A stretch of 64,000 nt of DNA from Oegoconia quadripuncta (GCA_949316235.1 OX438743.1:30473242-30537241), one strand, 5' to 3'; shown: positions 20,547-32,164, counted from the stretch's first letter. Made by a program: numbers and translations. The notes: generated from the sequence alone by a model not told the origin.

Positions 20547-20838
20547 CATTGGTGGCTCAGCGGTTTAGACACGGTCTCCTAATTTGAGAGGTCCGGGTTC
20601 GATTCCCAGGCAGGCATGTACCAATGAGTTTTTAAATTTAATTTAATTACTTATGCGCATTGATCCGACTGCTCTTAAACGTTTAAGGAAAACATCGCGA
20701 GGAAACCTGGACGCCTGAGAAATAAAAATTCTGCGGCATGTGAAGTCCCCAACCCACATGTGGCCAGCGTGGTGGACTATGGCCCATACTCCCTCATATA
20801 CGAGGGAAGGCCATATCCCTGCAGTGGGATGTTTCATG
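20547..20838 (+). mobile_element. tRNA-derived SINE K
   Basis: The head has an A box (TGGCTCAGCGG) and a perfect B box (GGGTTCGATTCCCAGG), spaced as in a tRNA with a long variable arm. The body GCGGCATGTGAAGTCCCCAA, CCAGCGTGGTGGACTATGGCC and tail CCCTGCAGTGGGATG match the general plan of noctuid-type SINEs. It is about 290 bp and close to full length. A functional tRNA is excluded by the unpaired 3' half. Confidence 0.8.
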
Positions 20839-21477
20839 CGATTCCGTCCAGTGGATACTTATTTACTTTACTCTTCCACTGGACGGAATAAACTCTCTTA
20901 ATGTGCACCATGTGTAGTTTTGTAGGTCAAAATAAAGATTTTTTGTCTATTAACATATCATACCGTAATTTCTCTTGAGAACGAGTAGCTGATACTGAAA
21001 ACATCGTTATTGTGCTAAAATTAGCTCCAGGATAGAAATTGTCCTATTAGAATTATTTTTACTTTTATTACAATTAATTTTACTTATTAACATAAATTAT
21101 AACATTTTATCTCTATTATTGTAACTGCCTTGAATACATTATTTGATGGCAGCAACTACTCTGCTGGGGGGGACTGAACTTCGATCCCACTAGTTCTGTT
21201 GGACAGTTCTGTTGACCGAAGTAATGGGATTTTGCTGAGTCCCTACTCTTTCATCTCAAACTAATTCTTTTTTCAATTCTAATAAACTCTTAGTTTGGTA
21301 ATTATCTATGCGATGAATACATATCTTCTTATTTAATTATTTAATAAGTACAAGCAATTTATCAGCCGCGTTGAAATGACTCTTTCTAAGTTCAGAAAAG
21401 TTTATATTTATTAGTGTAGGATGACAGACTGACCCACAGAAAAATGGATAAGCATTTATTTTTTATTTATTTTTTTA

Positions 21478-21602
21478 TACAAGAGGGCGGCAAACGAGCA
21501 TGCGGGTCACCTGATGGAAAGCAATCACCGCCGCCTATGGACACCCGCAACACCAAAAGGGTCACAGATGCATTGCCGGCCTTTGAGGAAAGTGTAGGTT
21601 TA
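21478..21602 (+). repeat. Dispersed repeat family A, second copy
   Basis: Starts after a T-run with GAGGGCGGCAAACGAGCATG and runs to GCCGGCCTTTGAGGAAAGTG. Nearly identical to 12560-12680, then truncated. Confidence 0.7.
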
Positions 21603-21704
21603 TTTTCAAAATATTTCAATTAACTTTTACTAAGTGACAGATATCGTATCTTACTTTGAAATAGATGCTTGAAGTGTAAATGTCGACAGCGACTACAAGC
21701 AGCG

Positions 21705-22610
21705 CATGCTAAAGTAACAACTATTAGGTTATTTGTGGCAAAGTTGCTGTTTAGCATTTTGAGGTTAATGAGATATTTTCCACGACAGCGAGCGTCCCGC
21801 ACTCGTTCAAAGTACCTCCTAAATACTGTGAGTAAAACGAAATTCAGTAAAATGACTCTGAGATTACCTTATTATTGTAAACAGTTTTCAAAATGGCTCT
21901 TTGGCTTTTTGAGCCTAAAGAAATCTTTAGCGCTACAGCTAGCTTATTCCACTGGTTATATGTACCTACTAAATACAATGAGTAAAACGAAATTAATTCA
22001 CTCAGAAAACTTCCACGGTTACCCTAAATCAACACAAAACATGCAAAGCATGTGTTTCTAAAGAAATGTCTGAGTTTTTCAAACCTAGTTCTTATCATAA
22101 GTTAAGATTTCGGCATTTGATGTCTTATGTCATGTAAAATAACTAATGCACCTTGGAATATGTCATTTAGGAGACTATAGGTTAATAATTATTGTGTTAC
22201 TTTAAGAGTGCATATGAGCTACTTATGTAATTTAGGTAAGCAACTGTTTGTCTCTCAAATAAATAAATCCTTTGTTCTCAAAGGTTGTTCTAATAGCAAG
22301 TTGTTCACGCTTAAGTTATAACTATTGTGTAATCTATGGCTAAAGTGGCTGTTTGGCATTTTGAGCCTAAAGAAATCTTTAGCATGACAACTAGCTTAAC
22401 CCCGTCATTATGTGTCCCTACTAAATACTGTGAGTTAAACGAAATTCAATCAAAATACTTACACAGTTATCCTAAATCCTTTGCACAGTTCTCAAGGGTT
22501 GTTGTATACGCTTAAGTTGGCATTATATTGTACGCGTAATCTATGACTAAAGTGGTTGTTTGGCATTTTGAGGCTATAAAAATCTTTATTACTTATTCAT
22601 TATGTACAGT
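21705..22610 (+). repeat. Degenerate tandem repeat block
   Basis: The phrases AAAGTxGCTGTTTxGCATTTTGAG, CCTAAAGAAATCTTTAGC, CTACTAAATACTGTGAGT and AAACGAAATTCA recur in order around 21740-21870, 21890-22000, 22340-22460 and 22545-22600. Unit length varies (roughly 150-450 bp with gaps). The 130-codon frame at 21669-22061 lies inside it and is not a gene. It resembles a diverged satellite or a locally duplicated element. Confidence 0.6.
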
Positions 22611-23478
22611 CGGCGGCATAGTTCATAGCATCCGTACAGCGCTGATTTGCATGATCAAGGTAGCGTGAAGCCTATATATCAGCTATACCAATCGCTATTC
22701 CCAAAAATAGCCCCCTTATCTAAACTATCATTTTAGAGAATAAATCGCCTAACCATTAATCATACAAAGTAGCCCTGATTACCGAATTGTGGAACCGACT
22801 GTCCATCTTAAATGTGAACCTAACGACACTAAAAAGTCCTCCATATCCTAACTTCAATCCTTATAAACTGTTATCACGGGTTGTGCATGAAATGTATTTC
22901 GTCATTATATTATATGCGAGAATTATGTATTTGCAGGATACGAGCCAGAACTTGAGCAGAGTTCTACAAGTTCTGATCTGAAGCCTCTGATTTATGCGAG
23001 ACTACGAGCGCTATTTGTGACACGCCTTTGTCTAGCATATTGTGAGATACTCGCATATGGTACGAGTTTCTACTAAATGACTGATCGAGGTTTATTAGGT
23101 GATCTGCCTAGAATTACGACGGCATTCGTGAATTTCTTGACGTTGTAGTCAACTGCGGCTGGACTGAAATTTAATTCATTTTAAACCCCAACTAAGGGTA
23201 AATATGTGTGTACAGTCTTTGTCCGGATGTATCTCAGTAATGCGTGCTCCGATTTAAGTGCGGTTTTTGTTATATTAAAGACTAAACCAGAGGACAGGTT
23301 GGACGAAAATCGGTTAAGGTTTTAACAAACTTCTTTGCTGTATTTATATAAAATCAAAGTCTTTCTAGGGATTTCAATTTATTGCTAAGCAATAACTATA
23401 GTCCGCTTTTCCATTTATATTTCATCAATCTTTGCCTTCTCGATAATAATAGTACATTATGATACAAGTGTGCTATGG

Positions 23479-23559
23479 TGATCATTACATACGAGGCGAT
23501 ATTGTGCGCGCGAGCTGGTAAGCGAGCGCGCAATAAGATAGCCGAGTAGGTAATGATCA
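23479..23559. repeat. 81-bp near-perfect palindrome
   Basis: TGATCATTAC at the left end is mirrored by GTAATGATCA at the right. The arms continue inward through GAGGCGATATTGTGCGCGC against GCGCGCAATAAGATAGCC, around an AGCTGGTAAG centre. It could extrude as a hairpin. It is probably a terminal or subterminal part of a DNA transposon. Confidence 0.75.
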
Positions 23560-23664
23560 GGCACACGCGTTTCATACGACGTTTTTCAACACACTTGAGA
23601 GGAAGAAAACAAAACTCATGTAGGTATTAACACTATTTTAATTATTAAAACAATTAGTAAAAGT

Positions 23665-23904
23665 TCAATTTTCAAAACGGTAATCAACAGTTTTTGTTGG
23701 TATTTGAACAGTTTGTGTTATAGTATTGGTATTATTAATTATTTCAGTATCATGGATGCAAGTTGGCGATGAACTAATAATATTTTCAAAGGAGTTTGTT
23801 GCTAAATAGGTGGGAGCAGTACCAGCAGCAAAATTATCAGTACCGCCGCCGCATGAAGTTGATGGTCGTGACTCAGGACAAATCTTCTTTGTTGGTGGCT
23901 CCAA
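23665..23904 (-). other. Small open frame between palindromes (unidentified)
   Basis: A 79-codon frame starts MEPPTKKICPESRPSTSCGG and is rich in Ser, Thr, Asn and Gly with an N-terminal basic PTKKI motif (nuclear-localisation-like). It lies between the palindromes at 23479-23559 and 24490-24683. It may be the remaining first exon of a transposon-encoded protein. The ATG follows an AT-rich leader; no domain is recognised. Confidence 0.3.
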
Positions 23905-24372
23905 ATTTTTGCGTTATTTTATTTAAGTATATCCGGTGGTGTCAAATTTTGGTTAGGTTCATTTTCTTAACTTGAAGTAAACATTTTCGATAATATTCTA
24001 GCTCAAAGTAACTAAAACTTCGTCGTAACCAAGAAATATTTATGAAAAAGTTGAATTTTTTTTCTTGGCGCGCGATATCTATGCGCACGCATGGAAAATG
24101 TCGCGAACTAGATCCACCAACAGCCAATATTTAAAGTGAAAAAGTAGTTATGTTTTTGTAACATAATTAATTGAATTAAGGCTAGGTATAACAGTCCATT
24201 TCAATATTCATTTATCATCACAATTTAGAAAACGCACTTTCTTGTTCGTTCATTATGTAGAATACATTTTGCCTCATGAAAACCGAAAAAAAAAACATTA
24301 TTACCCGACTAAATACGAAAGACTTTGTCTTCATAGACTTAACTTGCAATGAGAGACATGTTTAACTTAGTC

Positions 24373-24683
24373 AGGTTGTTATTATAGCACTTGTGCTGTA
24401 ATATAATGAAAAAACACGCGTGTTTAATATCCTAGATTATGAGACTAAAGGCGGTGTAATAAGAACAACCTTACGAGCAAGTGTGTTGAAATAGTCTATT
24501 ATGCAACTAATGAATAAAGGACGGATTTAAAGCGAGGGCCGTAGAGTCACGAGCAAGTGAAGGATTCTAACGATTGAATCACGAGCGCAACGAGTGATTC
24601 AACTGTTAGAATCCTGAGCGACGCGAGTGATTCATGGCCCTCGATATAAATTCGTACTTTATTCAGGAGTTGCATACTATACT
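24373..24683. repeat. Palindrome-rich block (foldback-like)
   Basis: From about 24490 to 24683 the sequence is a long inverted repeat with arms of about 95 bp: ATGCAACTAATGAATAAAGG, GCGAGGGCC and GAATCACGAGCGCAACG on the left against the mirrored CGAGTGATTC, GGCCCTCG and CTTTATTCAGGAGTTGCAT on the right. A weaker inverted repeat (AGGTTGTTATTATAGCAC / GGTGTAATAAGAACAACCT) spans 24373-24467. No gene. Confidence 0.75.
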
Positions 24684-25204
24684 TTATACCATGACTACGA
24701 GAAAAATACATAATTTAAGCGAAAATAGAAATTTAATCAAGAAATAATAAATGTTACATTAATTGAAATGGACATTAAAATTAGAGCAATGACTGAAGTT
24801 AAGCGTAATTTTCTTATTATTATCATTAGGGTGGTCAACTTGTGAAACAATATTTATTTTCTATAATGGCAGCAAAGAACACAAAACAGTTGTTAATCTA
24901 ATGCCAAACTCCTTGTCGCAAATATCGACCAATCAAATCTCGAGAATTTATTTGCACCAAAGAGTTTGAATTTCGAATCTTAGCGCAAGGAGTTTGTGTA
25001 AGCATTGAAATGGAGATCGGATATATTTTGTGTTCCAAAATCAAACACCAAAACAGTGAATAAAAGGCCTTTTTATTCATTGGTTTGCGTGAATAAAATA
25101 AGCTTTTTAGAGTAGGTATGGTATAAAAGAAATTACGCACAGGGCACACCAGGGCAAGAGGCAATTTTAAAAGTCCTCCTTGCTAGCTACCATCTTATAA
25201 AAAC

Positions 25205-25440
25205 AATAAGAATAATAATATAATAATAATAATAATTTTGTCTGCCGGTAAAACAGCAATGTTAATAGCATTTTTAAACGACTTCAAAAAAGGAGGAGGT
25301 TCTGTTTGCCCGTGATAAGATAGCCAGTCGCCCAAATAAGATGGGGTTTCCGGGTTAGTATGCTTCCACCTTCGGCGTCAACTTCTCTTGACATCAGGTG
25401 TGATTGAGGTCAAGTACCAACCCGTTGTGCATAAAAAACA
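25205..25440 (+). repeat. AAT microsatellite and SINE C tail
   Basis: An (AAT)n run at about 25207-25236 is followed by GACTTCAAAAAAGGAGGAGG. Then comes a plus-strand SINE C 3' part: GATAAGATAGCCAGTC, GGTTTCCGGGTTAGTATGC, CATCAGGTGTGATTGAGG, ending CCGTTGTGCATAAAAAA. Compare 36340-36416 (plus) and 39035-39160 (minus). Confidence 0.6.
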
Positions 25441-25675
25441 TAAGTACGTAGAAAAAAGCGCGGTCACCCGGAATTCTCAACGTATTTAAAGGACTGGCTA
25501 TTTTAATTAAAACATCTGCACAATTACAATGCCAGCAACATAGCAGCTGTTACCATTACATTGTCAAACGAAATTAAGTATGGCAAATAGAATCAAAAGC
25601 AGCTTAATGTTCCAGACACACTCGATCTTTTATTGTCGCGGTCCGTCCTTGTACGAGTGACACCATTGTGGTATT

Positions 25676-25870
25676 TTCAAGCGAGTGTTTCCGTGCACAG
25701 AGCACGTCCAACAATCAGTTACAGTTGCTTTCAATTGCATGTGAGCAGTCCAGCCAAGTCGGTGACCTGTACATAAGTAGAGGCGGCTTAAAAAAATCAG
25801 GTGAATCCACCAATCCTCAGTGGGGTCGAATAGTGTGCCCCATCAAAGGAGACGTAAAGATAATAATTGA
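25676..25870 (+). repeat. SINE family G copy
   Basis: CGAGTGTTTCCGTGCACAGAG, TTTCAATTGCATGTGAGCAG, CAGCCAAGTCGGTGACCTG, GGCGGCTTAAAAA and CCACCAATCCTCAGTGGGG follow the same order as the minus-strand copy at 33443-33735. Confidence 0.6.
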
Positions 25871-25894
25871 TGTGTGTAAGTTGTTCTTTTTTTT

Positions 25895-26108
25895 ATATTT
25901 GGGAGGTCGATCATATAATCCCAGACTAAGCAAAGCTTGTACTATGGATACTAGATAACAGATAAACATTTATATAAACATCCATGATTGTGGAATAAAT
26001 GTTCGTATTACAAAATTACACAAACATTTACCCCTCGCTGGATGCATACCCGCAACTGTTGGTTTCGCTAACAGGGTAACTATCCCCTACACCAATCGGT
26101 CATCTAAA
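25895..26108 (-). mobile_element. tRNA-derived SINE D2, minus strand
   Basis: Reverse complement of the family: CCAGACTAAGCAAAGCTTG, TATATAAACATCCATGA, ACAAACATTTACCCCTCG, CCCGCAACTGTTGGTTTCGC and CTACACCAATCGGTC. The B box is diverged (GCATACCCGCAAC where other copies have GATTCGAACCCGC). Confidence 0.75.
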
Positions 26109-26444
26109 TTATGAGTACCACAGTATTTTTGAGCAGCATTGCATATAACATAATGTACATTACCTACCATCATGCCTTCTGTCGCAGTCGCGTGAGAAAA
26201 CACAGAAGGAAAATTAAAACAATACAATTCAGCGTTACTAAGATTAAATGTAAACGAGTTATTAAACTTTCTCGGCTTTAGTTAGAAAAACCTTTCAGAA
26301 TTCTTTTGATATAGAAATTTGGAGATTAAACAAGAGGCCTACAGTAAACTGAAGAACAAAAGGTCTCACAGCGCTTTGTGTAAAGTTTAATTGTTTTACT
26401 ACGACTTGGGTAGGAATTAGTTTGTATTTTTACCAGAGTCGCTA

Positions 26445-26735
26445 GAATTATGGCAATGTTTTATATACGTAACTATGTAGGTATCAACAATGTACATACA
26501 TTAACGTCACGACCCTTATTCCAAATGGGGTGGTCAAAGATATCCCAAACAATAGTGTTTGGGTGTTCCAAACATTATGGTTTAATTATTGAAACAACAT
26601 CCACGGTTCACCTTATGAAATATACAGAAATGCACACATGACATCGCCGTTGACACGTGCAAATCTATTGATTTTTTTGGTGTAAAGTTCCTTAGTCGAT
26701 TTTTACAATATCCACGGCAAGAGACACACAGATTA
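26445..26735. repeat. Dispersed repeat family H copy
   Basis: ATTAACGTCACGACCCTTATTCC, AAATGGGGTGGTCAAAGATA, GGTTCACCTTATGAAATATAC, GCCGTTGACACGTGCAAATC and AAGTTCCTTAGTCG occur in family order. Near full length relative to the other copies. Confidence 0.65.
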
Positions 26736-26804
26736 TAACCTGAAGATACTAGAAATAAACGTTTGAATACTTACAGAATTATATTTTATAAATAAAATAT
26801 TTTT

Positions 26805-26905
26805 TACTAGTGACGAGATACTCGTTAGGCCACCATCTCATCTGATGAAACATGACGATGTGATCGAAGATGAAGCACACAATCTCAGTAAATGTGAATA
26901 AAGGA
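26805..26905 (+). repeat. Dispersed repeat family B fragment
   Basis: After a T-run: GTGACGAGATACTCGTTAGG, CTCATCTGATGAAACATGAC, GATGTGATCGAAGATGAAGC and ATCTCAGTAAATGTGAA. A diverged version of the block at 34455-34560. Confidence 0.55.
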
Positions 26906-26994
26906 AACACTAAATTTTTGTACGTATTTAGTAAGTCTAGGACTAAATGGCATAAATAAAACAAAATAGATTTGATATCTTTAAACAAAGCCTT

Positions 26995-27240
26995 TCCATG
27001 AAGCTAATAACCATTTAAGTATTAAAAAACCAAAAAACCCGACAGCTTATTTTGTATTTTGCGGGCGCCATGTTGGATTTTTTACAATAAAACGTATCTT
27101 ATGAGACTCTAGGGATCATGACGAATCGGACGACACCTTACACTTCAAAATCGGTTGAGCCGTTTAGGCTACAGGAGGTAACATAGAAATCTACATACAT
27201 ACATACACTCGAAAAACATAACCCTCCTTTTTGGGGCTGT
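26995..27240 (+). repeat. Dispersed repeat family I, copy 2
   Basis: Longer than copy 1: it continues past AAAATCGGTTGAGCCGTTTAG into AACATAGAAATCTACATACA and ends CTCGAAAAACATAACCCTCC. Confidence 0.7.
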
Positions 27241-27411
27241 CCGCTCTGCCGGAAATATTTGTTTTTCCTTCATGCTTTCCATAATTATCCATCGTAATTT
27301 TGCCTCACTTTTAAATAACGACGCCCCATTTCGGACATTTAGATATAATAAAAATTATTAGTAATTCTTTTACTGTAATGGAAGTTCAAGCTATAACAAA
27401 ATCGTGAAAAT

Positions 27412-27825
27412 GTAGGTATTAAAGGCACGCAATTGAAATTAATGAGAAATTATTTAATGGGTCGTACACAGAGAATCAAATTGGGTGATCATCTCAGCGA
27501 GGACGCTGTAGTAACTTTCAGTGTCCCCCAGGGTAGTGTACTAGGTCCAACACTATTCCTAATATATATTAATGAATTAACCAACAACAAAATCGATAAA
27601 GGAAAAGTCTTATCTTATGCTGATGACTGAAGTTAGTGTTTACTGAAAATTCTTGGAATTCTGTATTTAAGAAAGCTGAGGCTGGGCTTACTAAAGTTTC
27701 TAAATGGCTTCAGAACAACCTACTTACCTTAAACATCAGCAAAACTAATTACATGTGCTTTACTATTAATAAAAGTACCCAACCTGATGAAACACTTTCA
27801 CTTAAAATTCATTAATGTAGCCTAC
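27412..27825 (+). pseudogene. LINE reverse transcriptase fragment (Jockey/CR1-like)
   Basis: The frame at about 27421-27630 reads through RNYLMGRTQRIKLGD and VPQGSVLGPTLFLIYINEL to YADD, the palm motifs of a non-LTR reverse transcriptase. A stop (TGA) follows the YADD, and the continuation is in another frame (SWNSVFKKAEAGLTKVSKWL, then LQNNLLTLNISKTNYMCF). It is therefore a 5'- and 3'-truncated, frameshifted relic. The group (Jockey or CR1 type) is judged by the GVPQGSVLGP-style box, which the RTE here lacks. Confidence 0.75.
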
Positions 27826-27829
27826 TAGA

Positions 27830-27935
27830 ACACACACACACAACCACTTGCACCCCCATACATGCATACACACGCGCACACACACACATATGCATATTGA
27901 CATATAACACACATATACACACACGAGTATACCTA
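27830..27935. repeat. (CA)n-rich microsatellite
   Basis: Interrupted CA repeats (ACACACACACA, GCGCACACACACACAT, ACACATATACACACAC) directly after the LINE fragment. Confidence 0.8.
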
Positions 27936-29380
27936 CACATTATTATTATTTAACGCCTTACCTTTGTTTTACTTTTTCTATTTGTAATTCGGAACTCATG
28001 AGCCAGCTTTAAGAAGCTAAGACATGTAAAAGTGGTTTCTCCTAACACAGGTGAATTATTAAATTTGCCTACTAGGAGAAACCAAAAACTAGTATCATTA
28101 TTGTTAAACTGGTCTGAAAAATAAATTGTATAATTATGTAACTGTTCAAAATGTTCCAGTCGGTAGCTTATGTATGTCAACCATAAATTATTGAATAACT
28201 TTTACTAAATAATACAAACATTTCAACGGTTATCAGAAGACAATTGTAATACTTCTATGTGTGAACCAATAAGAGAAACAAAGTATAGTCAGAGCTAAAA
28301 TCGTGGTAACCCGAGAACGTCTGATAAACCTTAAGAACTTGTCGTCTGTCGACAGAAGACATCCGTCATTGTCTGGTAAAGCCTTATCTGGAGCACGAAC
28401 AGAGGCATTCATAGATCACTTCTCTATTCTTGTTTTTATATCTTAATGGTTGTCTGTATATACCACTGCAACAATAGGGAAAACCCGACCAAGTGCGTGT
28501 AGTGTAGGGTTTAGTACTTGCACTTACAGCATGCGGGCGTTTTTTTTTACAAAAATAATTTTCTACGGAAATTATATTTTATAAGTTTAATTAACTTGTA
28601 AAACCTACTTACCTGTAATAGTTTTCCTTTTAACTTCATTATATATACTAAATAACCGTGAATTTTTTCACGTATCCAAAACCAACCGTTGCACTTTAAA
28701 GCTTAATATTTCTTAAACGGATCCCTAAATCGAAAGACTGTTTAAGATAACCTGTAATATTTTTGAGTGACATCCAACGACACGATGGGGTGCAAAAATA
28801 AAAGAAAGATCGTCATAACAATACTGAAGCAATACACAATGTTAAAAGTGGCGTTCAAATAAATTCCTGATGTGTTTGTATGGATATCATCAACTGTTAT
28901 ACCATACCTACGTACTACTGTCTGATATTCCGAAATGATTAAATTAAATTCTCGTTTTTCAATTGTTGGAACTTTGCAGAGCGGAGTAAAGTCACAAAAC
29001 GTACGGGTTCGTTTGTGAAAGAAAACATTATTTCTACTATTCGCTCCCAGAATTTGTATCAACAAGATTGTATACTTTTTACAGTTCTGTCATTTTAAGT
29101 TATATTGGGTACAATATAAAATACAATACAAAAAGTTTTTATTTTCTCTCCCAAAACACGGTACAATAGTAAATTCTCCAGAAATGTTTATGAATTGAAA
29201 TGGACATGACTATATACCGAATATAATTTCTTTGACAATGAAGATTTTACTTTGGACACGTAGATGAGATGGCAAAAGAGGCCGAGGAAAATCAAGAAGG
29301 GAAGTAAATGACGTGTCCTACAGAGTTAAATAAACGAGCTCTGGATATGCATAGGGTGAGAATGAAATACTTAAATTTAA
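27936..29380. other. Stretch without recognised gene
   Basis: The largest frame (28742-29065, minus, 107 codons) has a hydrophobic C-terminal segment but no recognisable domain. At about 29230-29330, FGHVDEMAKEAEENQ-like coding remains suggest a LINE C-terminal relic on the plus strand. A near-zero-length splice-like signal lies at 28606 (minus; CTATTACAG next to GTAAGT). Confidence 0.35.
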
Positions 29381-29381
29381 T

Positions 29382-29534
29382 TAGTGGAGAATGCTAGAAT
29401 AGTTTTTAAATAAATGGAGAATGCGACATCAATAAGAGTATGGCTATAAATAAGTGGAGAATGCTAAACCGATAAGTGTAGGTCTCAATTAAGTGGAGAA
29501 TGTTTCAATGACGAGAGTGTGGCTCGCAAATAAA
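29382..29534 (+). repeat. Tandem repeat of about 40 bp, four units
   Basis: The phrase AAGTGGAGAATG recurs at 29382, 29412, 29452 and 29491, with AATAAGAGTATGGCT-like spacers in units 2 to 4. Units are about 30, 40 and 39 bp. Confidence 0.75.
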
Positions 29535-30650
29535 TTTGTTGTATTCCGTCAACTTTAACAGCCATTTCCAAGTTCTGCTACGTCAAGAATACTTATATAT
29601 CTATTTAATTCCATATTCTTTTCGTGTACACATAAAACTAGTACAGAGAATGTACAAATGTACTCGTTTATTTAGAATACACTGCCGGGAATGAGTAAGG
29701 TATTCCATGTTTGTGAGAGGACTTCTTCTTTTTAGTTGGAAATAATTTGAATTAAACATGTCTCTCATGAAGGTTACATTTTATACGCAGTAGGCACAAT
29801 TTTCTTTATGAGAAATAAGATAGGAAGAAATATACAATTTAGCATTATAACTTTATTGTCCTCTCTATTAGGAGACAAAGCAGATTTGTATTTCAATTTT
29901 TATCTAGACAGTTACAAAGATATATATAAAGGAGTCACAGAAATCTATATAGGTAGTATTATAGTTAAAAGGAATTAATAACAGAATTACGCTGTTAGAA
30001 ATCTATACAGTTGCAATATTACAAGGCTGCCACTACTCTTACATATTTATAATCTCGTTTAATTTTAATTCGTGGCTCAGTCTATTTAATTCTTGAATAT
30101 GAAAGTGTGTGTGGTGTGTAGTGCATTGTGTAGTTGTATGCGAGAGTATGTGTGCAGACGCGGTATATAGAGTCGATATACAGTAAAATGTCAACGAGAT
30201 AATATTATCCACTTCATCAAAAAAACTAACCAACGCAGAACGGATACAAATAAAAATTGCAACTAAAATATAAATTATGAAAACAAACGGAAGCCAAATA
30301 AAATTATACGGCCAAGGGAAATACACATTAAAAACCAAAAAACAAAACTACGAGTCCTATACAAGTCGGGCCCCGCACAGCGAAACTTTAAAATGGAAAT
30401 AAAAAACCGCAAGGAGTCCGAACTAGACGTACTCGTATAGGAAAACTTCCCGGGAAGTTGCTGAGAGAATGACAAACACCCGGCCAGCGTCTCTAAAAAG
30501 GAATACTGCCCATGAAACTGAAATAAAGAGATACTTGGTTTTTTCAGTTAATTAGTGTACTGCTAAAGTTTGTTTGAAAGGACATAACTTTAATTAGACG
30601 TAAGAAGGTTGACAATTTGATACATCAAGTACAAATTTCTGCTTCGTAAC
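29535..30650. other. Stretch without recognised gene
   Basis: AT-rich. The overlapping minus frames at 30039-30475 run through unusual lysine/asparagine-poor DNA but show no domain. The plus strand at 30340-30500 is GC-richer. I cannot assign it. Confidence 0.35.
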
Positions 30651-30654
30651 AAAC

Positions 30655-30830
30655 ATACATAAAGTCACGCCTGTTTCCCGTAGGGATAGGCAGAGACCAT
30701 AGACTTCCACTTGCTACGATCCTAACCCACTTCGTAACATTAATAGTCTAATAGTTCCGTTTTTAAGGTTCCGTAGTCAACAAGGATCCCTAATGTCTGT
30801 CTGTCTGTCTGTCCGAGGCTTGCATCAGAG
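30655..30830. repeat. Two abutting dispersed repeats
   Basis: First AGTCACGCCTGTTTCCCGTAG with GGCAGAGACCATAGACTTCC (30660-30740), a common lepidopteran repeat phrase. Then GGTTCCGTAGTCAACAAGGA with a (GTCT)n run (30768-30815). Both are fragments. Confidence 0.5.
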
Positions 30831-31508
30831 TGTCTTAATTTGGCTGTAATTTGGCATGGCTACACGCCGACAAAGTGGTAAAATATTTTTTTTTATCAAT
30901 ATTCCTATTTTCAAAATTATAGCTAATGTTAATAGATCCTGAGATATGATTAAAAAATACTGATCGATCACAGACTGACAACTTACTGACAGATCTTCAA
31001 AACTTTCGGACCACTTCAAGTAAACCTATATATACCTAAAATTTGCACGTAACTTATGTGCACATAAAGGGAAAAGTCAGGAATTTATCAAGTGTGAGTG
31101 ACAGCTTCAATCTTTTGAATCTTTTCCTTTTACATAAAATCCTCGAACTTCAGTGAGGCCATACTATATTTCCACTCCCCTTCATTCCATGAACGTAGTT
31201 CCGGTATAAATCAGAAAAACTCCGCTTACCGCATCCTACGGCAAATGTATGAACTTCCCACACTAAGCGAAACAAGAAAAGTAATAATTGTTGCTATTCT
31301 CTACTGAGAGGGCGCCAAGTCGGTAAATTACGCGAAATAGTTGTGATAATAAAAAGATTTAATAGCAAGCAGTTTGTATTGCTTTGTTTGGGCTCCGGTG
31401 TTTATGTTATCACGACTACTGTTTAGAGTAGGAAAGCTTGACTTAAGTAATTTGTTAAAAATGTGCATGGAATGGATCGAAGAGTATAAACAATACCTAT
31501 TTACGGCC

Positions 31509-31775
31509 TGTTTTGTGTAGTGGTTAGCAACTTTGACCACTATACCAAAAGGTTGCGGGTTCGAATCCCGCTAGGGGCATATGTTTGTGTGATGAAAACG
31601 GACACGTGTACCCGAAGTATGGATGTTTTCATTCATAATATCTATGTACAAAAAAAAATATGTATGTATGTAGTATGTCAACCATCTGGTATCCACAACA
31701 CAAACCTTACTGCTTACTGTGGAACTAGATGGCGCTGTGTATATGTCTAAGGATATTTATTATTACTAGGTATTT
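31509..31775 (+). mobile_element. tRNA-derived SINE D1, uninterrupted
   Basis: A box in GTGTAGTGGTTAGCAAC; B box in GGTTGCGGGTTCGAATCCCG; then GGGGCATATGTTTGTGTGATG, TCAACCATCTGGTATCCACA, and the 3' end ACTAGATGGCGCTGTGTATATG with AAGGATATTTATTATTA. About 260 bp. The tRNA-like head has no pairing acceptor, so it is not a tRNA gene. Confidence 0.85.
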
Positions 31776-31849
31776 ATTATTTCATTTTGTTGAATAGAGC
31801 AAACACGAAAATACACTTACATATATTGTCAGGTAAAGAAAAACAGCCA

Positions 31850-32065
31850 AACCGTCTCTTCCCGTAGGCATCGTAAAAAGCGACTAAGGGACTTTACACT
31901 AAAACTTGCATGTCTCAACGGTGATGGGCTCACCTGTCACGTGCGCATTTTTATATGAAAGGTGAACAGTGAATGTTTCAAGCAATAATATTTTAATGTA
32001 TGGGATATCTCTGACCATACCATTAGGGATCAAGTTCATGACGTTATATATCTATTCTGTATCTA
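31850..32065. repeat. Dispersed repeat family H copy
   Basis: TCTTCCCGTAGGCATCG, AAAAAGCGACTAAGGGAC, TCAACGGTGATGGGCTCACC, GAAAGGTGAACAGTGAATG, GGGATATCTCTGACCATACC. Inverted relative to the 26.5-kb copy. Confidence 0.6.
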
Positions 32066-32164
32066 GAGATTGTACAATTTGCAAAGTAAATTTTAAGCAA
32101 TTTAAAATTTATCACCAGAGCAGTAGAAAAACGTAATTCTCGGGAGGGGAAGTAAACATAAACT

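Noticed and set aside
21669..22061. 130-codon plus-strand frame
   Set aside because: It lies wholly in a degenerate tandem repeat block and has no homology or codon bias.
31509..31590. tRNA-like sequence with A and B boxes (also at 20550, 40265, 48480, 50850 and 53250)
   Set aside because: They are followed by conserved SINE bodies and tails, recur as families, and do not fold into a full cloverleaf with a paired acceptor stem.
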